A stretch of 64,000 nt of DNA from Natrinema salsiterrestre. Lineage in GTDB: Archaea > Halobacteriota > Halobacteria > Halobacteriales > Natrialbaceae. A model generated the notes under the pieces. It was not told where the DNA came from. It made no database searches and saw nothing but the letters and a program-made list of their open reading frames with translations. The DNA is taken from the NCBI RefSeq assembly GCF_029502005.1, contig NZ_JAMQOT010000002.1:434001-498000 (forward strand), given 5' to 3'. Of the stretch, positions 26,496-36,114 are shown piece by piece. The translations under genes were made by a program, and so were the position numbers. Numbering within the stretch: position 1 is the stretch's first letter; every line of letters begins with the position of its first letter.

Positions 26496-26843
26496 ATGTT
26501 GCTGGTACGCGGCCGGGCGGGCGGGACGGAACTCACCGGAACGCTGTACGAACGGGGTGAACGGGCCCCGACGTTCCGCGGTGCACCCGACGAAGACGCC
26601 GCGTACGTCTGGGTCTGCGACGAGTTCTACGAGGTCGACAGCGGCGGCACGACGCAGCTCGTCGACGGCCGGGAAGTCAACCTCGCCTTCGAGTCACCCA
26701 TGCCTCGCGGCTTCGACACCCGCGAACAGGCCCTCGAGGGGGCCAAGGAACACGTGCGAACGCAGTTCGCGCGAATCGGCGTCGATCCCGCCGACGTCGC
26801 CCTCGAGGTCGAAAAGAACGACGACGAGTCCGACACTGAGTAA
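26496..26843 (+). CDS. DUF7113 family protein
   Basis: A 115-residue conserved haloarchaeal protein. The ATG at 26496 gives the family start MLLVRGRAGGTELTGTLYERG. Later conserved parts are AAYVWVCDEFYEVDSGG and ESPMPRGFDTREQALEGAKEHV. The frame is open 156 bases further upstream without conservation. It has no signal or membrane segment. Function unknown. Confidence 0.8.
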   Translation: MLLVRGRAGGTELTGTLYERGERAPTFRGAPDEDAAYVWVCDEFYEVDSGGTTQLVDGREVNLAFESPMPRGFDTREQALEGAKEHVRTQFARIGVDPADVALEVEKNDDESDTE

Positions 26844-27083
26844 CGGGAGCGGCGAACAACGCTCTCGGATTCGATTTTTCGTACCGACCGCCGCCGATCC
26901 GGTCCGACCGTCAGAACGACGACCCGCTCCTCTCGCTGGATCGCGTCTTCAGACAGAACGGCTCGGTTGCCGACGACCGCCGAACGATGGTAGGTGTACT
27001 CGATACGGTCGCCGGTCTCGAGGCCGTCGGCGATGTCGGAGGACGCCGAGAACCGGCAGCGAGAACCGCCCGCGCGGCGAGGG

Positions 27084-28361
27084 TCAATACGGCTGTTCGT
27101 CCCACCGGTGGTCGTCGTACGTCCGGTCCTGAGCCGCGTCGAAGCGCTCCTCGAGCGTCTCCCGGAGCGACGCCTTCTCCGAGTTGCTGATCCGGGCGAG
27201 CTCGTCGGCCTTGTCGACGATCGCGGGCGGGCCGTGGGCGACGGCGACGTCCTGTAACAGCTGCATCGCGAGCCGCTCTCGGGTGTCCGGATCCCTCGTG
27301 AACGCGTAGGGGGCCTCGATCCGGTAGAGGAGGTCGTCGCGCGGGTCGTAGATCACGAAGAAGGTGACCTCGTAGGCCTCGCGCTCGAGCCGACGCTCGA
27401 CCCCGAGCGCGTCGCCCTCGGCCGACAGCGGCTGATCGACGCCGCCGCGCGACCGGAACCAGTTCGTGTAGGTCAGCGCCGACGTGTCCCGCTCCCAGCG
27501 GTCGCCGTCGATATCGTCCACGTACTCGCCGCGCTCGAGGAGGCGGGTGAACAGCGCCGAATCGTCGCTCCAGGGAACGCTGATATCGACGTCCCGCTTC
27601 GATTTGAGCGTCCGCGTGAGCACTCGCGTCGCCGGGTTTTTCACGAAACCGACGAGCGGGACGTCCCGCTCGACGAAGTTCTCGACCAGTCGGACGTAGT
27701 TCTCGAGGACAGTCGTCGGACGAGGATCCTCGAGCAGGAAGTCGGCGAGGTCGGGGTGCTGGTCGGCCCAGCGCAGCAGACCCCGGGGGTACAGCGGGCC
27801 GTCGAGCACGAGCAGGTCCGACACCGTTTCGGCGTGGTCGCGGGCGTGCTTGCTCTCCGCGAGGTAGAGCGCGAGGGCGTGGACGACGCCCTCGGCGAAG
27901 CGCGGCAGCGGGGGAATCTTGACGGCACGACTCTGACTGTATCTCTCGTCGAACGTGTCCCACGCCTCGTCGACCCGCATGGTCTCGTCGTTGGAGTGGA
28001 CCGTCATCACAGTCGTTCTGGAGCGATGGAGGTCGAGGTCGCTCGGGGTCGCGCTCATCGCGGCCTGCGCGATATCGACGACCAGCCCGTTCTTGAACGT
28101 CGTCGGATTGATCGTCCCCGCGTCGAGGCCGTGTTCGGTCGGAAACTCGCTGTCGCGCAGCGCCACCGCCTCGCAGTCGACGACGCGCCGCGCCCGCTCG
28201 TCGACCGGCTCGAGAACCGTTCGCCCGTCGAACACCAGCGGGTCGAGGAACTCCTCCCAGACGGTCTCGGCGAAGGCGCGACGGTCCCGCTCGTCGGTCC
28301 CGTGATCGATCCGCCTCGCGAGCCGCGCGATACCGTCGAAGTGGACCGGATCGAGCGTCAT
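27084..28361 (-). CDS. nurA: NurA domain nuclease, partner of HerA
   Basis: 425 residues from the ATG at 28361. The NurA fold shows the catalytic acidic elements AVALRDSEFPTE/GLDAG near the start of the core, LLVLDGPLYPRGLL (about residues 195-208) and VPLVGFVKNPATRVLTR (about 245-262), then IEAPYAFTRDP. NurA is a Mn-dependent 5'-3' exo/endonuclease that forms the resection machine with HerA. herA is 2.6 kb away on the same strand rather than adjacent. The promoter region is shared with the divergent DUF7129 gene. Confidence 0.82.
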   Translation of the reverse strand: MTLDPVHFDGIARLARRIDHGTDERDRRAFAETVWEEFLDPLVFDGRTVLEPVDERARRVVDCEAVALRDSEFPTEHGLDAGTINPTTFKNGLVVDIAQAAMSATPSDLDLHRSRTTVMTVHSNDETMRVDEAWDTFDERYSQSRAVKIPPLPRFAEGVVHALALYLAESKHARDHAETVSDLLVLDGPLYPRGLLRWADQHPDLADFLLEDPRPTTVLENYVRLVENFVERDVPLVGFVKNPATRVLTRTLKSKRDVDISVPWSDDSALFTRLLERGEYVDDIDGDRWERDTSALTYTNWFRSRGGVDQPLSAEGDALGVERRLEREAYEVTFFVIYDPRDDLLYRIEAPYAFTRDPDTRERLAMQLLQDVAVAHGPPAIVDKADELARISNSEKASLRETLEERFDAAQDRTYDDHRWDEQPY

Positions 28362-28449
28362 GACAGGTGGCTCCCGCCCGACCCGCAAAAACCCAGTGGT
28401 CGTCGCTCGGGGCGGCGTTAACTCGAGACCGGGTAAAGAATTATCAGAA

Positions 28450-28462
28450 AACGTATATATGG
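28450..28462 (+). promoter_or_regulatory. TATA box for the DUF7129 gene
   Basis: GTATATATGG at 28453-28462 is a strong TATA element in GC-rich surroundings. It is about 28 bases before the ATG at 28488, which is the spacing expected for a leaderless or nearly leaderless haloarchaeal transcript. Confidence 0.6.
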
Positions 28463-28487
28463 ACGGAACGAGAGCGTAGATATCTCG

Positions 28488-28766
28488 ATGTCCGAGCGAG
28501 AACCGGCAGCGACTGCCCGCGAGGACCGTGCGATCAACTGGCGACAGAACAGTTCCGGGGTCACCCTCTACGAGGAGGGGAATCCCGACGCCTGGATCCA
28601 CGCCCGGTTCGAGGCCGGCGTCTCACCGGAAGACCGGCTGTTCATGATCTGTGACAAGTGTGGCGCCGTTTTTCCGCAACGAGTGAAACCCGGAAAGGGG
28701 ACCACGTGCGGCGACTGCGGGACGATGTTCGAACACGACGAAGACACGTCCCGATCGTCGCACTGA
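28488..28766 (+). CDS. DUF7129 zinc-ribbon protein
   Basis: A 92-residue protein with the haloarchaeal family core INWRQNSSGVTLYEEGNPDAWI (given here in part) and a zinc ribbon formed by CDKCGAVFPQR and CGDCGTMF (C-x2-C pairs at about residues 55-58 and 74-77). Such small zinc-binding proteins are abundant in haloarchaea and may bind nucleic acid or protein partners. It is preceded by a clear TATA box. Confidence 0.8.
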   Translation: MSEREPAATAREDRAINWRQNSSGVTLYEEGNPDAWIHARFEAGVSPEDRLFMICDKCGAVFPQRVKPGKGTTCGDCGTMFEHDEDTSRSSH

Positions 28767-28905
28767 CCGGCGCGGACGGTCGCCGTATTTTCGATCGCTG
28801 TTCGTGACCGAACGTGTACCGGCCGCCGTAAGGGACGTTTCAGTAAACAACAAACTTATCACAGTCGATACGCGATCGGGGAAGAACAGACGATCGAATT
28901 AGACA

Positions 28906-30459
28906 ATGGCTCAGGCCCTCCCCACCAACGCGCGGAATCGGCTGATGAACGCAGCGGATCGCGCCTCGCAGTCAATTGCTCGCCGGTTCGCGATCGATTT
29001 GCGGGCGCTCGCCGCGTTCCGTATCGCGGTCGGCACGCTGCTGATCCTCGACCTAGTACTGCGGTCGCGGAACCTGACGGCGTTCTACACTGACGCGGGC
29101 GTGCTCCCGCTCGAGGCGCTGTTCTCGGATTACTCGTCGGTCTACTCCGTCCACGCGATCTCCGGTGCGGCATGGGTACAGGCGCTGCTGTTTTGCGTCG
29201 CCGGCCTCTTCGCCCTCGCGATGGTCGTCGGCTACCGGACGAGGGTCGCGACGATCGTCTCATGGCTCCTGTTGATCTCGTTGCACGTCCGGAACCCGAT
29301 GATCCTCAACGGCGGCGACGTTCTATTGCGGATGCTTCTCCTCTGGGGTATCTTCCTTCCCCTCGGGGAGCGGTGGTCGATCGACGCCCGCCGGATCGAT
29401 CGGGATCGATCGACAGTCTCCTCCGTCGCGACGATGGCCGTTCTCACGCAGGTGTTGCTCGTCTACGTGACGAACGCCATTCACAAACGGAGAAGCGACT
29501 CGTGGATGGCCGGGGATGCGGTCGTCGAGATCTTTCAGGCCGATCAGTTCACGATCCTGCTGGGGAACGTTATCGCGGATCAGCTATTCCTGTTGCGGGT
29601 ATTCACTCACTTCTGGATGGTGCTCGTCTTGCTCTCACCGCTGCTCATCGTGCTGACCGGGTACCGACGGGCGACGTTCGCATCCCTCTTCGTCGGCATG
29701 CACCTCGGCATGCTCGTCACGGTACAGGTCGGGATCTTCCCGCTGATCTCCGTCGCCGGACTCCTCGTGTTCTATCCGCCCGCCTTCTGGGACGGTCTGA
29801 GCGCGCTCGGGACTCGAACCGGCGCGACGCCGCGACTCCGAAACGGCCTCGCCCGACTCCAGCGAGACGTTCCGCAGTTCCCGCTACCGCTGTTCCCCTC
29901 CGTTCGGGAGGCGATCCCCTCGCTCGCCACGGTCACGGACCGCAGTCGCGTTCTGTTGTCGACGATCGTTCCGTGGCTCTTCCTCGTCCTCGTCGTCCTC
30001 GCCAACGCGCAAGCGGTCGATTACACCGAGGTCCCCGACCCCGCCGAGGAAGTCATCGAGACGGCTCACGCCGAGCAGAGCTGGCGGATGTTCGCTCCGA
30101 ACCCGATCTCCGACGCCCGGTGGCTCGTCGTCCCGGGTGTACTCGAGAACGGAACGGAAACCGACGTTTACGGCCACTCGGCCGTCGACTGGGATCGGCC
30201 ACCGTCCGTCGACGGAACCTACGAGAGCGCCCGGTGGCGAAAGTACGTTAACAATATGCGATACGCCGACAACGAGAACCACCGCTCGTATTTCGCCAAC
30301 TACCTGTGTGGGAACTGGAACGCCACCCACGAAACCGGCGTCGAGCAGGTCACCGTTTACGGCATGACCGATCGCGCCGCTCCCTACGAGGACCCGGACA
30401 TCGAGGAGTACGAACTGCTCGAGTACGACTGCTCGGGCGAGTTCGTCCAGAACGACTGA
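28906..30459 (+). CDS. HTTM domain membrane protein
   Basis: A 517-residue protein with about eight to nine hydrophobic helices in residues 30-375 and a soluble C-terminal domain. The HTTM core is recognisable from ALAAFRIAVGTLLILDL, SLHVRNPMILNGGDVLLRMLLLWGIFLPLG and the second half LLIVLTGYRRATFASLFVGMHLGML. The fold is shared with vitamin K-dependent gamma-carboxylase, but the catalytic role in archaea is not known. The C-terminal region includes WRMFAPNPISDARWLVVPG, which is typical of the family. Confidence 0.85.
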   Translation: MAQALPTNARNRLMNAADRASQSIARRFAIDLRALAAFRIAVGTLLILDLVLRSRNLTAFYTDAGVLPLEALFSDYSSVYSVHAISGAAWVQALLFCVAGLFALAMVVGYRTRVATIVSWLLLISLHVRNPMILNGGDVLLRMLLLWGIFLPLGERWSIDARRIDRDRSTVSSVATMAVLTQVLLVYVTNAIHKRRSDSWMAGDAVVEIFQADQFTILLGNVIADQLFLLRVFTHFWMVLVLLSPLLIVLTGYRRATFASLFVGMHLGMLVTVQVGIFPLISVAGLLVFYPPAFWDGLSALGTRTGATPRLRNGLARLQRDVPQFPLPLFPSVREAIPSLATVTDRSRVLLSTIVPWLFLVLVVLANAQAVDYTEVPDPAEEVIETAHAEQSWRMFAPNPISDARWLVVPGVLENGTETDVYGHSAVDWDRPPSVDGTYESARWRKYVNNMRYADNENHRSYFANYLCGNWNATHETGVEQVTVYGMTDRAAPYEDPDIEEYELLEYDCSGEFVQND

Positions 30460-30576
30460 CGGAGCGCGACGCGACCTCGAGGCGAATTCGCGTGGACCGA
30501 GACGGAAACGCAGTCGAATCCCCCGCGGGCTGGCGACAACGACAGCTAATTAGGCGCCGCTGGAAACCGGGTACGT

Positions 30577-32097
30577 ATGGACGCTGCGCTGATCGTCCTC
30601 GACGGCTGGGGACTCGGTAACGGCGGGAGAGACGCAGTTCGAGCGGCCGAGACGCCGGTCTTCGATCGGCTCTCGGATTCCGGATCGGACGGCCGGCTCG
30701 AGGTCGCGGGCCGGCGCGTGGGCCTCCCGGACGGCCAGATGGGAAACAGCGAGGTCGGCCACCTCAACATCGGAGCCGGCCGGGTCGTCTACCAAGAGTA
30801 CACGCGCATCTCGGACTCGATCGCGGACGGCTCCTTCCGGGAGAACGACGCGATCACCGCGGCGTTCGACCGGGCGCGCGAGAACCACGGCCGCGTCCAC
30901 TTCCTCGGCCTCGTCAGCGACGGCGGGGTCCACTCGGATCAGGAACACCTGCACGCGCTGATCGAACTCGCGGACGACCGCGGCGTCGAGGCCGTCACCC
31001 ACGCGATCACCGACGGGCGGGACACGTCTCCGACCGGCGGGCGGGGCTACCTCGAGACGCTCGAGGAGGTCGTCGCCGAGCACGGCACCGGTGACGTGGC
31101 GACGGTCTCCGGCCGGTACTACGCGATGGATCGCGACCAGAACTGGGACCGGACGAACCGCGCTTACGACGCCATCGTGAACCGCGAGGCCGAGTGGACC
31201 GCCGACTCGGCCGTCGACGCCGTCGAGAACTCCTACGATCGCGACGTGACCGACGAGTTCGTCGAGCCGACGACGGTCGACGGTCAGCCCGCGCTCGAGG
31301 ACGGCGACTCGGTCGTCTGGTTCAACTTCCGCTCCGATCGGGCCCGCCAGCTGACCCGAATGCTGGCCGACATTCGGCCCGAGGACTGGGCGGATACCGT
31401 CGAGACCAGTCCACCGGACGCCGAGGTCGTGATGATGACCCAGTACGACGAGACGTTCGACCTCCCCGTGGCCTACCCGCCGAATCAGCCCGATCAGGTG
31501 CTGGGCGAGGTGCTGGCCGACGCGGGCCGAACCCAGCTCCGGATCGCCGAATCCGAGAAGTACGCCCACGTCACCTACTTCCTCAACGGCGGCCGCGAGG
31601 TCGAGTTCGACGGCGAAATTCGGAAGATCGTCGAAAGCCCCGACGTGCCGACCTACGACCTGCAACCGGAGATGAGCGCGCCCGCGGTGACGGATACTGC
31701 GATCGACACGATCGAGTCGGACGATCCCGACGTGCTCGTGCTCAACTACGCCAATCCGGATATGGTCGGCCACACGGGCGATTACGAGGCCGCGATCGAG
31801 GCCGTCGAAGCCGTCGACGCGCAGTTGGGTCGACTCGTGGCGGCGCTCGAGGACGCCGGCGCACACGTCCTCATCACCGCGGATCACGGCAACGCCGACG
31901 ACATGGGAACCGAGGAGGACCCACACACTGCGCACACGTACAACGAGGTGCCGCTGGTCTACCTCTCGCCCGACGGAACCGCCGGGGGACGAACGGTTCG
32001 CGAAGGCGGAACGCTCGCGGACATCGCGCCGACGCTTCTCGAGCTGATCGACCTCGATCAGCCGCCCGAGATGACTGGCGAGACGCTGCTCGAATAG
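30577..32097 (+). CDS. gpmI: 2,3-bisphosphoglycerate-independent phosphoglycerate mutase
   Basis: A 506-residue glycolytic/gluconeogenic enzyme interconverting 3- and 2-phosphoglycerate. It begins AALIVLDGWGLG (metal Asp9), has the nucleophile Ser58 in QMGNSEVGHLNIGAGR, TDGRDTSP, FNFRSDRARQLTR and the C-terminal metal cluster NYANPDMVGHTGD and ITADHGNAD. Length matches the family. It is a single gene; a TATA-like CTAATTAG lies about 30 bases before the ATG. Confidence 0.96.
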   Translation: MDAALIVLDGWGLGNGGRDAVRAAETPVFDRLSDSGSDGRLEVAGRRVGLPDGQMGNSEVGHLNIGAGRVVYQEYTRISDSIADGSFRENDAITAAFDRARENHGRVHFLGLVSDGGVHSDQEHLHALIELADDRGVEAVTHAITDGRDTSPTGGRGYLETLEEVVAEHGTGDVATVSGRYYAMDRDQNWDRTNRAYDAIVNREAEWTADSAVDAVENSYDRDVTDEFVEPTTVDGQPALEDGDSVVWFNFRSDRARQLTRMLADIRPEDWADTVETSPPDAEVVMMTQYDETFDLPVAYPPNQPDQVLGEVLADAGRTQLRIAESEKYAHVTYFLNGGREVEFDGEIRKIVESPDVPTYDLQPEMSAPAVTDTAIDTIESDDPDVLVLNYANPDMVGHTGDYEAAIEAVEAVDAQLGRLVAALEDAGAHVLITADHGNADDMGTEEDPHTAHTYNEVPLVYLSPDGTAGGRTVREGGTLADIAPTLLELIDLDQPPEMTGETLLE

Positions 32098-32227
32098 AAG
32101 CGCCCCGTTCGATCACATCTGAGTGCGAGCAGTGGTCTAGAAATCGTTCCAGACCGACTCGTTTGGGTATAATTTCCCATCTCTTTCAGAATTATTATAA
32201 ACAACGAATTCCCATGAATAGGCGTTC

Positions 32228-32593
32228 GTGACGGTAAACTCCACGCCGCCCGAGACACCGACGCCGTCGCGGAGCCAAACGGCACCGCTCGGCGTCAAGG
32301 TTTTCTGTGTATTCAGCGGCGTTGCGTCGGTTATCGCAGCAGTCCTCAGTTTCGCTATCGCCGGACGAGGCGGTGTGTTCGTTCTCCTCGGCCTACTGGT
32401 TCTCGTCCTCTCGGTCGCACAAGTAATCGTCTCTATCGGGCTCTGGACCCTCCAGTCGTGGGCGTGGGCTTGGGCGGTCGTTCTCTACGGACTGAGCGCT
32501 CTGCTTCGGTTCCTTCAGAGCGACCTGTTCGGCGCGGCGTTTTCGTTCGTGATTCTCGGGTATCTCGTCTCGAAGGAAGCGTACTATCGGTAG
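32228..32593 (+). CDS. Small membrane protein of unknown function
   Basis: 121 residues beginning with a GTG at 32228. A polar N-terminus is followed by four hydrophobic helices (about 24-45, 50-72, 78-95, 100-115), with WAWAWAVVLYGLSALLRFLQSDLFG in the middle. A TATA-like ATTATTATAA is at 32191-32200, about 28-37 bases upstream, consistent with a leaderless message. Function not recognised. Confidence 0.65.
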   Translation: MTVNSTPPETPTPSRSQTAPLGVKVFCVFSGVASVIAAVLSFAIAGRGGVFVLLGLLVLVLSVAQVIVSIGLWTLQSWAWAWAVVLYGLSALLRFLQSDLFGAAFSFVILGYLVSKEAYYR

Positions 32594-32756
32594 CGTGCTC
32601 GCAGCTGACAGCGACGACGCGGAGGGAACGACGACTCGAGAACGGAATCGACCGTGACACGCCTCTGAAGATCCGATCGGTATCGATGACGGCTGATCCA
32701 TGGCGGCGAGAGTCCGGCCACAACACCGAAGGTGATCTACTTACACCCTCGAGTCG

Positions 32757-34493
32757 ATGAGTTCGATTCCGTGGCCGGCGGCCGGGTCGATTCTGTCCGG
32801 CCTCGGAACCGTGGTGTTGCTCTGGTACCTCCGCCACCACCGCGGGAAACCGGGCGCGAACTGGTTGCTGCTGGCGCTCGTCGCGCAGGCGCTGTGGTGC
32901 TTCTCCTACGGGATCGGGCTGTTCGTCTTCGATCCGACGCTGCGATGGGCGTTCGAAGCGCTGACCTGGACCGGCATCGTCTGGACCGGCGTCCCGTTTC
33001 TGGCCTTCGGTCTCGAGTACACCGGTCGCGGGAACCTCGTCAGAACCCCGTGGTTCGGACTGCTGGTACTCGTCCCGCTGGTCACGACGGTGCTGGTCGT
33101 GACGAACCCGCTTCACGGGATCGTCTGGGCGGAGTTCCGGATCGATCCGGTCTTCGGTGCGGCCACGGTCTCCTACGATCCCAACGCGTGGGCCTTCTTC
33201 GCGATCATGATCGGGACCGTCTTCGCGGCGTCCGGGACCCTGCTGCTGTTCGATACGGTGGTCAGCTACGGCCCACTCTATCGGACCGAGGCGCTCGCCG
33301 TCGGCCTCAGCACGCTCCCGCCGGGGGTCGCCCTGCTCGTCTGGCTCTTCGGACTCGGCCCCGTGCCCCAGCTCAACCTCTCCGCCGTCATGTTCCTCCC
33401 CCACGTCGTGCTCGACGCCTACGCGTTCGTCGGGGGCAGCATGTTCGCGTACAGCCCGTCGGTCCGGCGAACGGCCGACCGGTCCGCGATCGAGGACCTC
33501 GAGAACCCGTTCCTCGTCGTCGACACGGACGAGCGGATCGTCGACTGCAATCCGGCGGCGGAGACGGTATTCGACGTCACGAAGCCGGCCGTCCTCGGGG
33601 AGCCGCTCGAGCGCGCGACCGGGTTGCGGATCGACGAGACCGACGACCGACTCCTCACGCACACCGATCGAGGGGAGCGCCGCACGCTCGCAGTGTCGAC
33701 GTCCCGGCTCCGAGACGGGTCGGACCGGGTCGTGGGACACACACTCCTCCTGCAGGACGTTACCGAGCAGCAGCGACGCGAGCAGCGCCTCGAGATCCTC
33801 AACCGGGTGTTGCGCCACAACCTGCGGAACGATCTGACCGTCGCTCGCGGGTACGTCGGTATCGCCGCGGACCGAGTCGACGACGACGAACTCGCCGAAC
33901 TGCTCGATGACGTTCACGACGATATCCACGGCGTGTTGCAGATGGGCGAAAAGGCTCGAACCTTCGAGCGTGCGATCGGGTCGATGACCCGCCCGTCGAC
34001 GACGGTCTTCGCCCGCGACGCGCTCACGTCGGTCGCGGCCGATCTCGAGGCGGAAACGGATGGACACGTCGAGGTGGTCATCCCCGAGGATCTCGCCGTG
34101 CGGACGAACGGAGCGCTGTTCGAACTCGTCTTCGCGAACCTCCTCGAGAACGGGATTCACCACACCGACGCCGAGGAACCCCACGTCGCGGTCGAGTTCG
34201 ACGGCGTCGCCGCCGACCGAACCGCCGTCTTCACCGTCCGCGACGACGGACCGGGGATTCCGGATCACGAGCTCGCCGTCCTCGAGCGCGGCGAGGAAAC
34301 CCCGCTGGAACACGGGAGCGGGCTCGGCCTGTGGATCGTCTCGTGGTCCGTGACGGCACTCGGCGGCGATCTCGACTTCGAGACCGGCGAAGACGGGACG
34401 ACCGTCACGGTTCGCCTCCCCGGCGTAGTGGAGTCGGAGCCGGCGGATCCTGCTGGCACGACGAGGTTCGAGTCAGTAGAGCATCCACCATAG
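32757..34493 (+). CDS. Membrane sensor histidine kinase
   Basis: A 578-residue protein. Residues 1-225 form seven hydrophobic helices (7TMR-HisK-like). A PAS domain follows at about 245-335 (NPFLVVDTDERIVDCNPAAETVF). The phospho-acceptor helix is NRVLRHNLRNDLTVARGY (His at about 356). The ATPase domain has NLLENGIHHTD (N box), RDDGPGIPDHE (G1) and EHGSGLGLWIV (G2). No response regulator is next to it, so its partner is encoded elsewhere, as is common in haloarchaea. Confidence 0.92.
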   Translation: MSSIPWPAAGSILSGLGTVVLLWYLRHHRGKPGANWLLLALVAQALWCFSYGIGLFVFDPTLRWAFEALTWTGIVWTGVPFLAFGLEYTGRGNLVRTPWFGLLVLVPLVTTVLVVTNPLHGIVWAEFRIDPVFGAATVSYDPNAWAFFAIMIGTVFAASGTLLLFDTVVSYGPLYRTEALAVGLSTLPPGVALLVWLFGLGPVPQLNLSAVMFLPHVVLDAYAFVGGSMFAYSPSVRRTADRSAIEDLENPFLVVDTDERIVDCNPAAETVFDVTKPAVLGEPLERATGLRIDETDDRLLTHTDRGERRTLAVSTSRLRDGSDRVVGHTLLLQDVTEQQRREQRLEILNRVLRHNLRNDLTVARGYVGIAADRVDDDELAELLDDVHDDIHGVLQMGEKARTFERAIGSMTRPSTTVFARDALTSVAADLEAETDGHVEVVIPEDLAVRTNGALFELVFANLLENGIHHTDAEEPHVAVEFDGVAADRTAVFTVRDDGPGIPDHELAVLERGEETPLEHGSGLGLWIVSWSVTALGGDLDFETGEDGTTVTVRLPGVVESEPADPAGTTRFESVEHPP

Positions 34494-34696
34494 CCCGATC
34501 GACGAGTTTCGGCCCCTGCCCCGATATCGGTACGGTCGGCTCCCGAGGGTACTCTCCGCGGCGTTCGTCTGCTGGCTCCTGCTGGAGAGTCTGCGCATCG
34601 TCAGCGTGCTCGAGTTCTGAGAACCGATCGGGCCGTCTCCGATCGATGTCCGACTGCCGGTCGACGGACTTCCTAGCCGAAGGGATTCGTCTAGTG

Positions 34697-34728
34697 GTTT
34701 TACTTAGGCCGCCTGCAAGGAGGCGGGT
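34697..34728 (+). promoter_or_regulatory. metY promoter with hairpin over the ribosome-binding site
   Basis: TTTTACTTA (34698-34706) resembles a TATA box. Directly after it, CCGCCT (34709-34714) and AGGCGG (34721-34726) form a perfect 6-base inverted repeat. It contains the GGAGG Shine-Dalgarno-like sequence and ends two bases before the ATG. It could hide the ribosome-binding site or, if the transcript is leaderless, act as a DNA operator. Confidence 0.5.
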
Positions 34729-36021
34729 ATGAGCGACGATCCCGACTCCGATCAGCACCGATTCGCCACGAACAGCGTCCACGCAGGACAGGAACCCGAC
34801 TCCTCGACGGGGGCTCGCGCACCGCCTCTGTATCAAACCACCTCCTACGAGTTCGAGGACACGGACCACGCCGCCGCACTGTTCGGCCTCGAGGAGATGG
34901 GCAACATCTACTCGCGGATCATGAACCCGACGAACGCGATGCTCGAGGAGCGCATCGCGACGCTCGAGGGCGGTGTCGGCGCACTGGCCACCGCGTCGGG
35001 GATGGCCGCGTTCGATCTCGCGACCTTCATCCTCGCGGAGGTCGGCGACAACATCGTCTCCTCGTCGTCGCTGTACGGCGGAACCTACACGTACCTCACT
35101 CACACCGTCGCGAAACGCGGTATCGAGACGAAGTTCGTCGATACACTCGACTACGAGGGCTACGCGGAAGCGATCGACGAGGACACCGCCTTCGTCCACC
35201 TCGAGACGATCGGCAATCCCGCGCTCGTGACGCCGGACATCGAGCGGATCGCCGACATCGCCCACGACCACGACGTGCCACTGTTCGTCGACAACACGTT
35301 CGCGACGCCGTACCTCTGCCGGCCCCTCGAGCACGGCGCGGACCTCGTCTGGAACTCGACGACCAAGTGGATCCACGGCGCGGGCTCGACGGTCGGCGGG
35401 ATCCTCGTCGACGGCGGTTCCTTCCCCTGGGAGGACGGCGACTACCCCGAGATCACCGAGCCGAATCCGGCCTACCACGGCGTGAATTTCCGCGAAACGT
35501 TCGGCGACATGGCCTTCTCCGTCGTCGCCCGTACCCGCGGACTGCGAGACCTCGGCAATCAGCAGGCCCCCTTCGACGCCTGGGTCACCCTGCAGAAACT
35601 CGAGTCCCTGCCGCTCCGCATGGAGAAACACTGCGACAACGCGATGGCCGTCGCGGAGTACCTCGACGATCACCCGGCCGTCGAGTGGGTCAATTACCCC
35701 GGCCTCGAGAGCCACGAGACCCACGAGAACGCACAGGAGTACCTCGAGGGCGGCTACGGCGGCATGATCACCTTCGGACTCGAGGGCGGGTACGACGCGG
35801 CGGAAACGGTCTGTAACGAGGTCGAACTCTCGAGTCTGCTCGCGAACGTCGGCGACGCGAAGACGCTGATCATCCACCCCGCGAGCACGACCCACCAGCA
35901 GCTCACCGAGGAGGAGAAGCTGGCCAGCGGCGTGACCGACGACCTCGTGCGCCTCTCGGTTGGGATCGAAGACGTCGACGACGTCATCGCGGACCTCGAT
36001 CGGGCGATCGAGCAGATTTAG
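34729..36021 (+). CDS. metY: O-acetylhomoserine aminocarboxypropyltransferase
   Basis: A 430-residue PLP enzyme of the Cys/Met metabolism family that makes homocysteine from O-acetylhomoserine and sulfide. Landmarks are YSRIMNPTNAMLEERIATLEGG (given in part), VDNTFATPYLCRP, the PLP lysine K213 in NSTTKWIHGAG, HGVNFRE and the C-terminal HPASTTHQQL and RLSVGIEDVDD. In many haloarchaea metX follows metY; here the next gene is an unrelated small protein, so the acetyltransferase is elsewhere. Confidence 0.93.
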   Translation: MSDDPDSDQHRFATNSVHAGQEPDSSTGARAPPLYQTTSYEFEDTDHAAALFGLEEMGNIYSRIMNPTNAMLEERIATLEGGVGALATASGMAAFDLATFILAEVGDNIVSSSSLYGGTYTYLTHTVAKRGIETKFVDTLDYEGYAEAIDEDTAFVHLETIGNPALVTPDIERIADIAHDHDVPLFVDNTFATPYLCRPLEHGADLVWNSTTKWIHGAGSTVGGILVDGGSFPWEDGDYPEITEPNPAYHGVNFRETFGDMAFSVVARTRGLRDLGNQQAPFDAWVTLQKLESLPLRMEKHCDNAMAVAEYLDDHPAVEWVNYPGLESHETHENAQEYLEGGYGGMITFGLEGGYDAAETVCNEVELSSLLANVGDAKTLIIHPASTTHQQLTEEEKLASGVTDDLVRLSVGIEDVDDVIADLDRAIEQI

Positions 36022-36114
36022 ATCGCGAGCGCGGCGAACATCTTCCTCGACTGTGGTTTCAGTTCGCGGTGACTAGCCCTCGTCGTTAAGGTCACCGCGT
36101 TCGACTGGTCACCT

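Noticed and set aside
29805-29830. GACTCGAACC (T-arm-like on the minus strand)
   Set aside because: It lies inside the HTTM coding sequence and no cloverleaf can be built around it.
32214-32231. Five-codon frame MNRRS overlapping the GTG start at 32228
   Set aside because: The TATA box predicts a transcript starting after its ATG, so it would not be on the mRNA.
34510-34620. Hydrophobic open frame ending LPRVLSAAFVCWLLLESLRI..
   Set aside because: It looks like a membrane peptide but has no start codon in frame before it merges with the kinase's shadow; kept only as a note.
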